Positions 9,060 to 16,956 of a stretch of DNA of 63,750 nucleotides are shown here, piece by piece (the stretch's first letter is position 1; each line of letters begins with the position of its first letter). Made by a program: the position numbers and the translations under genes. A model generated the notes under the pieces. The model had not been told where the DNA came from. It ran no database searches and saw only the letters and a program-made list of their open reading frames with translations. This DNA comes from Ramlibacter sp. (GTDB lineage Bacteria; Pseudomonadota; Gammaproteobacteria; Burkholderiales; Burkholderiaceae_C), in NCBI GenBank assembly GCA_019635415.1, contig JAHBZN010000006.1, positions 87,034 through 150,783 of the forward strand, given 5' to 3'.

Positions 9060-9449
9060 ATGGCAATCCAGGCCGCGGCAGGAGCAATGCTGCAATGCAG
9101 TTTTGGCGTCGCGCCGGGCGTTCTCTCCGTGCTGCCGATGAACTGTGTCATGACGGGAGGGCCTCCAGGTGGCAACATCATGGACAACAAGCCAATGGTC
9201 AATGTGGCGCCGTTCGGCATGTGTACTTCGCCCTCCAACCCTACGGTGGCTGCAGCCACGGCGGCGGCACTCGGTGTGTTGACCCCGATGCCTTGCATCC
9301 CCGTGACCGCTGCGCCCTGGGTTCCAGGGGCTCCAACGGTGCTGATGGGGAACATGCCGGCACTTCAGAATTCGTGCAAGCTGATGTGCAGTTGGGGCGG
9401 CGTTATTCAGATGGTGGTACCGGGCCAGTTCACGGTCATGGTCCCCTGA
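9060..9449 (+). CDS. DUF4280 PAAR-like spike-tip protein
   Basis: 129 residues. Family features are visible: an early CSFG, a GG-P-GG-NIMDNKPM segment, NVAPFGMC, TPMPCIP, and a closing LMCSWGGVIQM. Several cysteines are spread along the chain. PAAR-like proteins of this type cap the VgrG spike and often recruit effectors. The start ATG lies 2 bp after the upstream stop behind a GAGGGG ribosome site, so it is translated with the YwqK-like gene. It carries no toxin domain and ends soon after the conserved core. Confidence 0.82.
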   Translation: MAIQAAAGAMLQCSFGVAPGVLSVLPMNCVMTGGPPGGNIMDNKPMVNVAPFGMCTSPSNPTVAAATAAALGVLTPMPCIPVTAAPWVPGAPTVLMGNMPALQNSCKLMCSWGGVIQMVVPGQFTVMVP

Positions 9450-9464
9450 CCACTGAGGGCTTCG

Positions 9465-9704
9465 ATGCAATACACCGTGTCCATGACATCGCGCATGCTG
9501 GCTTTGGCGGCGCTCTGTCTGTTTCTGCTCTGCATTCTGCTGTTTTTGCTGGGTGTGGAAATTGGCCGAAGATGGAGTGAGCCCAGATCTGTGGCTCCTG
9601 CGGTCGCTCAGCCCATGGTGCCTCTGCCCTCCGGAGTGTCCTCCCCGCCAGTGCCAACAGTTCAGTCGCCGGACCTCGCGGTGCCGTCTTCAGTCAAGCC
9701 ATAA
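9465..9704 (+). CDS. Small single-helix membrane protein with Pro-rich tail, unrecognised
   Basis: 79 residues; not recognised. One strong transmembrane helix (about 11-32, rich in Leu, Ala, Cys and Phe) is followed by GRRW and then about 40 residues rich in Pro, Val and Ser that would lie in the periplasm if the helix inserts N-in. Alternative starts are the in-frame ATGs at 9483 and 9495. It sits between the PAAR-like gene and the periplasmic binding protein, 15 bp and 22 bp from its neighbours. It could be a membrane tether for the binding protein or a small T6SS accessory protein. Confidence 0.6.
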   Translation: MQYTVSMTSRMLALAALCLFLLCILLFLLGVEIGRRWSEPRSVAPAVAQPMVPLPSGVSSPPVPTVQSPDLAVPSSVKP

Positions 9705-9726
9705 CTATAGAGATTGGGATAAATCG

Positions 9727-10719
9727 ATGCATACACAACACATGCGAGCCAATTCCAGGGGGCGAACCCTATCCGTGTTGCGCTCTGTTATCTTGGGTGC
9801 GGGCATAGCGCTTGCGACGGCGGTCTCCTTCGCACAGGCGCCTTCGCCCAAAGCGGCCGCGGCCCCCGCGCCGCCGGTGGCAGCTGCCTCCGCGCCCGCA
9901 GCCTCTGCGCCCGCAACTCAGGCTGTGCAGGCTGCGTTGGCCATGTCCCCTGCACCAGGGCTCGTCAAAGTTCCAGACGGACGTTTGCTCGCACCCGATA
10001 TCGCCCGGATAGTGACCCGCGGTGAACTGGTGGTGGCGATGCTGGGGGCCAATACGCCGCCATTCTTCTATGAGAAGAACGGCGAGTGGGTGGGCCTCGA
10101 GGTCGACTTGGCCAAATTGATTGCGGAGGAACTGGGCGTCAAGGTGCGCTTCAACCGCGAGGCCAAGACGTTCAATGCCGTTGTGGACATCATTGCGCGA
10201 GGAGAGGCAGATATTGCCGTCAGCAAGCTATCCAGGACCTTGGCCCGGGCGCAGGTGATCAGCTTTAGCCAACCCTATTTGACTTTGAATCACGCGCTGA
10301 TTCTGAATCGCGTCAAGTTCGCCCAATTTGCCCGGGATCGGGCGTTGCCTCAGGTGATCCGCGGATTCACAGGCACGATAGGGGTGATTGCAAAGTCTTC
10401 CTTTTCGTACTACGCCAAACGCAATTTTCCCAACGCAAAAGTCATGGAGTATCCAAGTTGGGATGACGTGCTGAAGGCGCTGGAGCGTGGCGACGTGATT
10501 GGCGCCTATCGCGATGAATTCGAAGTCAAGAGGCTGTTGAAAATCGATCCCACCGCGTCACTGGTTCTTCGCACCGTTACCTTCAAAGACCTCGAAGACA
10601 CCTTGGGGATCGCGGTAGGTATCCGTGATCAGGTCTTGCTGGCCTTCATCAACGAATTCCTGGTGCAGAGAACCGACAAGCTGAATATCAACAAGGTCCT
10701 TGCGGCCGTCGAAAAATAA
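9727..10719 (+). CDS. Periplasmic amino-acid-binding protein (family 3 SBP) in the T6SS operon
   Basis: 330 residues from the ATG at 9727 behind an AGAG-type ribosome site. A signal peptide with cleavage after SFAQA (about residue 37) is followed by a low-complexity Ala/Pro stretch to about residue 75, then a full SBP_bac_3 domain. Recognisable elements are RGELVVAML, PPFFYEKNGEWVGLEVDLAK, GEADIAVSKLSRTLARA, ISFSQPYL and GAYRDEFE. This family binds polar and acidic amino acids for ABC importers. No ABC permease or ATPase is present here; DAACS-type carriers follow instead. The Ala/Pro segment may be a flexible tether. Confidence 0.85.
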   Translation: MHTQHMRANSRGRTLSVLRSVILGAGIALATAVSFAQAPSPKAAAAPAPPVAAASAPAASAPATQAVQAALAMSPAPGLVKVPDGRLLAPDIARIVTRGELVVAMLGANTPPFFYEKNGEWVGLEVDLAKLIAEELGVKVRFNREAKTFNAVVDIIARGEADIAVSKLSRTLARAQVISFSQPYLTLNHALILNRVKFAQFARDRALPQVIRGFTGTIGVIAKSSFSYYAKRNFPNAKVMEYPSWDDVLKALERGDVIGAYRDEFEVKRLLKIDPTASLVLRTVTFKDLEDTLGIAVGIRDQVLLAFINEFLVQRTDKLNINKVLAAVEK

Positions 10720-10735
10720 AGAGCGAGGATCAAAC

Positions 10736-12010
10736 ATGGACTCCAAAAAGCTGTATGCGCTCGCACTCAATCCTTGGATTGTCATGGGAAGTCTGGCGGC
10801 AGGGTTCGCGCTGGGGACGCTGGCGCCCGAAGTGGGGATTCAATTGGGATTTCTTGGGGACATTTACGTCGATCTTCTGAAAATGATCACGCTCCCCTTC
10901 ATGGTGTCGGCCGTCATCTTCAGCTTACAGCGACTTTTCCGGGAAGGAGGTACGGGGAAATTGTTGTGGCGTGTCCTGATGGTTTTCATGGCCTTCTCAG
11001 TCGTGGTCGCCATTCTGGGGGCGCTGACCTTGCTCATCATGCGCCCCGGGGAAAATCTGTCCAGCGCCACCATGCAGACTTTCGGACAGATTGTCGGCAA
11101 CGACCTGAATTCCAGTGACACGGTCATGAGCCTTCAGGGGACGGATGCGGTCAAAAAATCCATCGGCTTTACGGAAGTCCTTTTGAGCCTGGTGCCCACA
11201 AATATCTTTTCCGCGTTGGCAAACGGAGATACCCTGAAAGCCTTGGTGTTCGCGATGCTCTTCGGCTTGGCGGTAGGCCATGTGCCATCCCGGATTTCTG
11301 ATGGACTTACCCATTCGCTTGAGACGATTTATCACTCATGCCAGACCTTGGTGCGGTGGCTGAACTACCCGCTTCCGCTAATCCTTTTCTGCATGAGTGC
11401 TGCTCAACTGGGCAAGACGGGGGTTGGTCCTTTGCAAGCCATGATTCAATTTGTCGTGGCTTTCTTTGTGGCTTCTGCGATAGTTTTGGTGATCGCGGCA
11501 GTGATCATCTGGCGCAGATCCAACAATTCATTTGGCCAGACCATGAACGCTCTGCGAGGTCCGTTCGCCTTGGCTTTGGCAACGCGTAGCAGCGCAACTT
11601 GCATGCCCATCATGATCGAAAGCCTTGCCGATCGCCTGGGCTTTGCTCGGTCACGAGTGGAGCTTCTTGTTCCCCTCACGGTATCTCTCCTGCGGGTCGG
11701 GCCGGTTATCTACTATGTCTGCGCCACACTGTTCATCGCCCAACTGTACGGTCGGGCGCTTAGCCCGTCAGATGTCGGCATTGTGATGGCCGCTTCGGTC
11801 TTGGCCGGGTTCGCGTCGGCGGGCATGACCGGGTTGGTCACGGTGTCTCTTGTCGGTATGACCTGCACGTACCTCGGGTTGCCCTTCGAGGCGGCCTTCA
11901 TCCTGTTCCTCGCAGTTGATCCGATCTGCGACATGCTTCGCACCCTGGTGCTGGTCATTGGGAACACCGCTGCGGTGTCCCTGATTTGTCCCAAACCTCT
12001 CAAAATCTGA
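10736..12010 (+). CDS. Divergent dicarboxylate/amino acid:cation symporter (DAACS), copy 1
   Basis: 424 residues from the ATG at 10736 behind GAGCGAGGA. It has the multi-helix DAACS/GltP fold, with HP1 retained as ATRSSATCMP. Against the GltPh consensus as remembered, the sodium-site NMDGT of TM7 is replaced by LRVGP (319-323). In TM8 the substrate residues equivalent to Asp394 and Arg397 are kept (D399, R402), while Asn401 and Asp405 become L406 and N410. The usual GVPGAG of HP2 reads GMTGLV. Uptake of Asp, Glu or another dicarboxylate is likely, but sodium coupling is doubtful. It lies 16 bp after the binding-protein gene. Confidence 0.85.
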   Translation: MDSKKLYALALNPWIVMGSLAAGFALGTLAPEVGIQLGFLGDIYVDLLKMITLPFMVSAVIFSLQRLFREGGTGKLLWRVLMVFMAFSVVVAILGALTLLIMRPGENLSSATMQTFGQIVGNDLNSSDTVMSLQGTDAVKKSIGFTEVLLSLVPTNIFSALANGDTLKALVFAMLFGLAVGHVPSRISDGLTHSLETIYHSCQTLVRWLNYPLPLILFCMSAAQLGKTGVGPLQAMIQFVVAFFVASAIVLVIAAVIIWRRSNNSFGQTMNALRGPFALALATRSSATCMPIMIESLADRLGFARSRVELLVPLTVSLLRVGPVIYYVCATLFIAQLYGRALSPSDVGIVMAASVLAGFASAGMTGLVTVSLVGMTCTYLGLPFEAAFILFLAVDPICDMLRTLVLVIGNTAAVSLICPKPLKI

Positions 12011-12068
12011 AACTGACCGTGTTCAAAGTGGTCGCGTTGGTTTTGGAATGCCGTTGGAGGATTTGACG

Positions 12069-12791
12069 ATGTCGCGCATCGGCGTTTTCGGTGGAATGGG
12101 GCCGTCGGCCACGGTGGATTTTCTGGACAAGCTGGTCAAGCTCACGCCTGCCGCGCGGGACCAGGACCATATTCCGATCGTCGTGGCTTGCTTGCCCCAC
12201 ATTCATGATCGGTCTCGGTCAATTCTCGGCGTGGGCCCTGATCCGCTCCCTCAACTGCTTCTGGGGATCGACTTTCTCAATGAATCGGGTGTTGGGGTGG
12301 TCGCGATTCCCTGCAATTCATCTCACCATTGGTATCAGCAGATGAGCGAACGCAGTCGGGTGCCAATTCTTCACATCGCTGAGGCGTGTGTTGCTGCGAT
12401 CCCGAATTCTGATACCGCGGAGGTCCGGGTGGCCGTCCTGGCGACTCGAGGGGCGCTGGCGTCGGGGTTCTATCAGCGTGCGCTGTCGGCTCGGGGCGTC
12501 GTTTTTTTGGTTCCGGATCCTGAAATCACACAGTCGCGCATCGACAGTTGTATCCAGGAAATCAAGGCGGGAGAACTGGAGGCAGGCGGCAAAAGCCTTG
12601 CTCAGGCGCTCCAGGAAATCGCAAGGCAAGGGGCAACGGCCGCCATCATGGGGTGCACGGAAATTCCCATTGCGGCAAGGTACGCGGGAAGCACCTCACT
12701 CCAATTGATTGACAGCTCACTTGAGCTGGCCCGGGCAAGCGTTGGGTATGCGCTGGAACGAGGCTGGAACAGGGTGGGATGGGATTCCTGA
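12069..12791 (+). CDS. Aspartate/glutamate racemase family protein
   Basis: 240 residues from the ATG at 12069, chosen for the GGAGG 8 bp upstream; an earlier ATG at 12048 lacks one. Features: N-terminal GVFGGMGPSAT, the first catalytic cysteine in PCNSSHHW (C82), the second in MGCTEIP (C196). Enzymes of this family interconvert L- and D-aspartate or glutamate without cofactor using two thiols. No signal peptide, so probably cytosolic. It overlaps the next symporter gene by 13 bp. Substrate (Asp, Glu or another amino acid) cannot be fixed from sequence. It is distinct from the essential MurI type by its GGMGP and CNSSH motifs. Confidence 0.88.
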   Translation: MSRIGVFGGMGPSATVDFLDKLVKLTPAARDQDHIPIVVACLPHIHDRSRSILGVGPDPLPQLLLGIDFLNESGVGVVAIPCNSSHHWYQQMSERSRVPILHIAEACVAAIPNSDTAEVRVAVLATRGALASGFYQRALSARGVVFLVPDPEITQSRIDSCIQEIKAGELEAGGKSLAQALQEIARQGATAAIMGCTEIPIAARYAGSTSLQLIDSSLELARASVGYALERGWNRVGWDS

Positions 12792-14269
12792 AAACATTCG
12801 CGGGCAGTCCAGCCGCACTTCTCGCGTGCTTGGCCGCGGGAGCCCTGGTGGGGCACTTCTACCCCGGGCTGGCCGCGTACGCCACGATGCTGAGTCAGGT
12901 CTATCTCGGCGTTGTGAGCATGGCCGCTTTGCCCTTGCTGCTGGTGGCCACCTTCTTTGGGTTGCGCCAAACCATGGGATTGCCCCATCCAGAGCGGCGT
13001 GTACTGATGATTGCCGGGTGGGCGGCAGTCCTGGTGGCGGTGTGCGCTCTCGTCGGGACGATGGTGGGTGCGGTAGCGGGGCCGGGGCGCAACCTTCCAT
13101 CTGACGTCCGTGGCTACTTGGGGTCGATGGTTCAGGCCTCTGGGGGGGAGGCGGAAAACTCCGAAATGTTCCTTATTGCGGCCGAAAGTGTAGGTGCCGA
13201 CCCCTCTGAACCCTGGTTTCTGCAAATAATCCCCGACAATTTCTTCCGGGTGCTCGCAGATGGTCGATCTTTGGGCATCCTGCTGTGCGCCATTCTGTTC
13301 GGGTTGGCGTTTGCAGCACTGAGCAAAAGTCAGAATGGTGCGCTGACGGGCATATTTGAGGCGATTTACCGGGCGCTGGAGATCATCATCTCCAAGGTCA
13401 ATCTGTTTATCCCGGTTCTCGTCTTCGGCACAGCCGCCTTTTTCACTGCTGAAACAGATGCCAATACGGTGGTGGCAATGCAAAGTTTCCTGATCTGCTT
13501 TGTACCGCTTTCACTGGCCATGTCGGGGTTGGCGATACTGGTCATCGGAAAGAGGGCTGGCTTGCCTTTCCTGCAGGTGCTTGCTGCCCTCAAGGCTCCC
13601 GCACTCATCAGCCTGACCTCCTCGAGTACCACGGCCAGCATACCGGACACGATAGAGGCCATGAGTACGAGGCTGGGCTTCAGCCGTGGAATTGTTGAGC
13701 TCATTACGCCCATCTCCTCCGTCTTTTTAAGGTGCGGCTCTGCCCTCTACTATGCTTTGCTGGCGGTATTTGTCGCCAACCTGTATGGCCGTTCCCTCAC
13801 CCCGGACCAACTGATGGCTATTTGTGCTGGGGCTTGCCTTGCATCCTTCGCTTCGGCGGGTAACAACAGCTTTGCCAATGTGGGCTTCGCGGGCATGGTG
13901 CTCACCATGTTGCAATTGCCCGTGGAGGCTGCGCTGGCGTTGTTTGTGGCGATCGATTTGATCTGTGAAGCGCCCCGGAATCTGCTGACATTGATGTTCA
14001 GCTGCGTGTTGATGGCGTTGGTGTCTGGAGGATTGCCGTCCGAGCGCACGGTCGTGGCCGATGCCTCTTCCCCTCAGGCCCCCTCAGTGGTCCGTTTTGC
14101 GTTCACCCGCAGCGATCTTATGATCGCTGCTATCTGTTCAGTCGCAGTGATGCTCCTGATCATCGTCCTGGGCATTGGCGTCGGAATGCGGCGCACGGCC
14201 GACTCGGTTGGGTGGGGGGGCTTTCCGGCGGCCACGGTGGCCCAAGCGAATATCGAAACCAGACAATGA
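12779..14269 (+). CDS. Divergent dicarboxylate/amino acid:cation symporter (DAACS), copy 2
   Basis: 496 residues. The start ATG overlaps the racemase 3' end and the TGA overlaps the tssJ ATG (ATGA). Paralog of the upstream symporter: both share the LR-[VC]-G replacement of NMDGT (here LRCGS, 317-321) and a D-x-I-C-[DE]-x-x-R signature in TM8 (D393, E397, R400). HP1 is SSSTTASIP, so the HP1 arginine found in copy 1 is absent. HP2 is heavily changed (ASAGNNSF). A C-terminal extension of about 70 residues adds one more hydrophobic helix (about 448-468). Substrate and ion coupling are unknown. Confidence 0.83.
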   Translation: MGFLKTFAGSPAALLACLAAGALVGHFYPGLAAYATMLSQVYLGVVSMAALPLLLVATFFGLRQTMGLPHPERRVLMIAGWAAVLVAVCALVGTMVGAVAGPGRNLPSDVRGYLGSMVQASGGEAENSEMFLIAAESVGADPSEPWFLQIIPDNFFRVLADGRSLGILLCAILFGLAFAALSKSQNGALTGIFEAIYRALEIIISKVNLFIPVLVFGTAAFFTAETDANTVVAMQSFLICFVPLSLAMSGLAILVIGKRAGLPFLQVLAALKAPALISLTSSSTTASIPDTIEAMSTRLGFSRGIVELITPISSVFLRCGSALYYALLAVFVANLYGRSLTPDQLMAICAGACLASFASAGNNSFANVGFAGMVLTMLQLPVEAALALFVAIDLICEAPRNLLTLMFSCVLMALVSGGLPSERTVVADASSPQAPSVVRFAFTRSDLMIAAICSVAVMLLIIVLGIGVGMRRTADSVGWGGFPAATVAQANIETRQ

Positions 14270-14763
14270 AGCGAGATTTTTTTTTAAAAATGGCACTTGT
14301 GTCCACTGCCGCCGTTGGGCTCAGTGCGTGTGGAGCCGTTGGCAAGGTTATGAACTTGGTGGGGTTCAAGGGGACCCGGCTGGCCTGGAAAGAGGTCACC
14401 ATTTCCGCTGCGCCCGGTGCAAACCAGAATAGCCCAGTCGCTGTGGACGTGGTGCTTGTTATGGAAGAGGGGGCGATTGACAAGGTTGCGGGACTGTCTG
14501 CTGCCAGATGGTTTGCCAGCCGGTCAGATTTGTCGAGAACCTTTCCAGGGGAGTTTTCATACAAAAGCTGGGAGGTGACTCCCGGTCAGACCCTGCGGTT
14601 GCCTGGCGCCACGTTCGGGTCACCCAGTGTCGTCACAGTGTTTGTTTTTGCAGACTACCTGGCACCGGGTGAGCACAGAATGCGGGTGGATTCCCTGCAA
14701 AACGGGATAATGATCGCGCTGGCGACGCGGGAGTTTGCCGTGTCATCGTACAAAGTCGAATGA
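14266..14763 (+). CDS. tssJ: T6SS outer-membrane lipoprotein TssJ
   Basis: 165 residues from the ATG at 14266, which shares four bases with the upstream symporter stop. The lipoprotein signal has a basic N-terminus (MKRDFFLK) and lipobox LSAC (cysteine at residue 22). The mature part has the TssJ beta-sandwich pattern, with WKEVTISAAPGAN and a late GEHRMRV strand. TssJ anchors the TssM periplasmic domain to the outer membrane. The ATGA coupling ties its translation to the symporter gene. tssK follows after 47 bp. Confidence 0.86.
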   Translation: MKRDFFLKMALVSTAAVGLSACGAVGKVMNLVGFKGTRLAWKEVTISAAPGANQNSPVAVDVVLVMEEGAIDKVAGLSAARWFASRSDLSRTFPGEFSYKSWEVTPGQTLRLPGATFGSPSVVTVFVFADYLAPGEHRMRVDSLQNGIMIALATREFAVSSYKVE

Positions 14764-14810
14764 CGGAGGCCGTTTGAAGCCGTCTCACCTGGGTCTTGCG
14801 GAGAGTGGAA

Positions 14811-16139
14811 ATGACTAGATTGCCAACGGTGCCGCCGAGGATCGAGTGGCATGAGGGCATGCTGCTTGCGCCACAGCACTTTCAGCAAACCTCGGCGCGC
14901 ATGGACGAGCTGGTCGCTTGGCACACCCTGGCCGTGTCTCCATTTGGGTGGGGCGTGCGAAAACTCGTGCTGGATTCCGCATTGCTACCGGCGGGGTTGC
15001 TCAGAGTTCGCAGTCTGGACGCCATCATGCCGGATGGGACGGCCGTCAATTTTTCGTCCGAAGACCCCTCGCATGGAGCGCTGGAGCTGGACTTGGCGGC
15101 ATTCGTGCCTCAGATGGAGTCTGGAGCCCTCAACGTCTATTTGACCCTCCCTGTGATGCGGGGCGGGCGCGATCGGGCCGTCCCCTCCCGGTTTCGTTCG
15201 ATGAGCAGCCCGCCGGTGGAAGATGAAGTGTCGGAAGCGGTACCCGCGGACGTGCCCCGCCTGGTCCCGAACCTTGCCCTGAGTGCGGGCGACGTGCCCT
15301 CGGGACTTTACGTGCATTTCCGGTTGGGAACCGTTTTCAAGGACAACGAACTGATCAAGATGGGCGCCGCATTGCCCCCTTTGCTTGATCTTCCCAAAGA
15401 CGGTCCGCTTTGGGCACAGGTCGCGGAATTTGCAGGTCAGCTTCGTGCCAAGGCGGCTTTTGTGGCCAAACAAACCGCGATTCCCTCATCCAAGGCGGAA
15501 GACAGACTGGCTTATCTTGAGCAGAAGGAGCGGCTGCGAAATCTCATTTCCGGTTTGCCGCAAGTCGAAGCAGTTTTGAGGACTTCCTCGCTCCATCCTT
15601 ACGCCCTGTACATTTCACTGTGCTCACTTCTCGGTCCGCTGAGCATGCTGAAACCGGGCGCGTTGCCGCCGGTGCCTCCGGCTTACGATCATGCCGACCC
15701 GCTGGCGACCATGATGCCCCTGATTTCGGCATTGCAAGACGCTCTTCAGGAAGTCAGCCAGGAGTACCGGGAGGTCAAGTTCGAGTTCAAGCACGGTGCC
15801 TATGAACTCATGCTGTTGCCTGAATGGATTGACAAGCGACTCGTCGTAGGTTTGCGCGGACAGCCCGAGAAGGACCTCGTGGCGTGGATGGATGGAGCGA
15901 TTGTGGGTTCGCAATCGGCCTATGCCTCGTTGCGGGAGCGGCGTGTATTGGGTGCGCCACGGGCCCGCATCGAGGTGGCAGAAGAACTGGGGGTGCGGAC
16001 CAGCGCGGGGTACACGCTCTTTGCGATTCAGGTCAGCGCCGGGCTGACGGTTGCCGCGGAGCCGTTGATCATCAGCAACTCGGCCGAGAGTGCTGTCGCA
16101 CAACGGCCCCAGGAACTGGTCCTGTTCGTCAAAGGCTGA
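14811..16139 (+). CDS. tssK: T6SS baseplate-membrane complex linker TssK
   Basis: 442 residues from the ATG at 14811, preceded by GAGAGTGG; a TTG 15 bp upstream is a poorer start. The family signature IEWHEGMLLAPQHFQQ lies near residues 9-24. TssK trimers connect the TssF/TssG/TssE wedges to the TssL/TssM membrane complex. Length and domain order match the family. tssL follows after 25 bp. Confidence 0.93.
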   Translation: MTRLPTVPPRIEWHEGMLLAPQHFQQTSARMDELVAWHTLAVSPFGWGVRKLVLDSALLPAGLLRVRSLDAIMPDGTAVNFSSEDPSHGALELDLAAFVPQMESGALNVYLTLPVMRGGRDRAVPSRFRSMSSPPVEDEVSEAVPADVPRLVPNLALSAGDVPSGLYVHFRLGTVFKDNELIKMGAALPPLLDLPKDGPLWAQVAEFAGQLRAKAAFVAKQTAIPSSKAEDRLAYLEQKERLRNLISGLPQVEAVLRTSSLHPYALYISLCSLLGPLSMLKPGALPPVPPAYDHADPLATMMPLISALQDALQEVSQEYREVKFEFKHGAYELMLLPEWIDKRLVVGLRGQPEKDLVAWMDGAIVGSQSAYASLRERRVLGAPRARIEVAEELGVRTSAGYTLFAIQVSAGLTVAAEPLIISNSAESAVAQRPQELVLFVKG

Positions 16140-16164
16140 TAGCAGGAAGGAAGAAACCAGGATC

Positions 16165-16923
16165 ATGGCAAGGCAGAACTCGGAAAGGGCGGACGACGAT
16201 CATCTGGTGCAACAATTTCGTGCATTCTTTGATGAGGTGTCGAAAGCTCAAGTGCGCGCCATGGAGGCCCGTGAAGCGGACTCTGATTCGGCCGCCCAAA
16301 GCCTGAGCCGGCATCTCGAGAACCTGATTGAACTGCAGACACTGGAGTCCAAGCGTGAGGGCAGTCGTTTTGAGCTGGAGAGCATCGCTGATGCGCGCTA
16401 TCTCAAGGCGGCGCTCGCCGACGAAATCCTTCTGAATACGGCTTGGGTCGGCCGAGAGAGTTGGACCACGCATTTGCTCGAGGCATCGCTTTTCCGAACC
16501 AGCGTTGCCGGTGAAAAAGTATTTGAACGAATTGAGGAAGTGCTTTCCAACAGGGAACCTTCGAGGCGCGATATAGCCCGACTCTATCTGTTTGCCCTAG
16601 CGTTGGGCTTTCAAGGCAAGTACCGGGGCTCAAGCGAGTCGACGCGGTTTGCGGGCTACCGTGAGGAGCTGTTCCAGTTCGTCTATCAACGCCCGCCAGA
16701 ACTCTCCGGACGCGATCGGGTCCTGTCGGACCGCGCCTATGCCAGCACGCTCTCGCATATCGCACCGCGCAAGTTGCCCACGCTGAGCCGCTGGACAGTG
16801 ATCTTTCTAATGGGCGTACTTGCATTGCTGGCGATTTCCGAGATGCTATGGCTCTGGCAATCCTGGCCCGTGCGCCAGGTGTTGCAGGCAGGCCAGACCC
16901 GAATGACGGAGCGATCTCCATGA
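16165..16923 (+). CDS. tssL: T6SS inner-membrane protein TssL (DotU)
   Basis: 252 residues from the ATG at 16165 with AGGAAGGAAG upstream. The cytoplasmic DotU domain shows ARYLKAALADEILL and WTTHLLEASLF, and GFQGKYRG lies around 150-157. A single C-terminal transmembrane helix (about 212-232) makes it a tail-anchored protein. There is no C-terminal peptidoglycan-binding (OmpA-like) extension, so cell-wall anchoring must come from another protein. tssM begins 33 bp downstream. Confidence 0.92.
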   Translation: MARQNSERADDDHLVQQFRAFFDEVSKAQVRAMEAREADSDSAAQSLSRHLENLIELQTLESKREGSRFELESIADARYLKAALADEILLNTAWVGRESWTTHLLEASLFRTSVAGEKVFERIEEVLSNREPSRRDIARLYLFALALGFQGKYRGSSESTRFAGYREELFQFVYQRPPELSGRDRVLSDRAYASTLSHIAPRKLPTLSRWTVIFLMGVLALLAISEMLWLWQSWPVRQVLQAGQTRMTERSP

Positions 16924-16956
16924 GGGCGTTTCGCGTCGGGGCCGGTGGAGGTTCGC

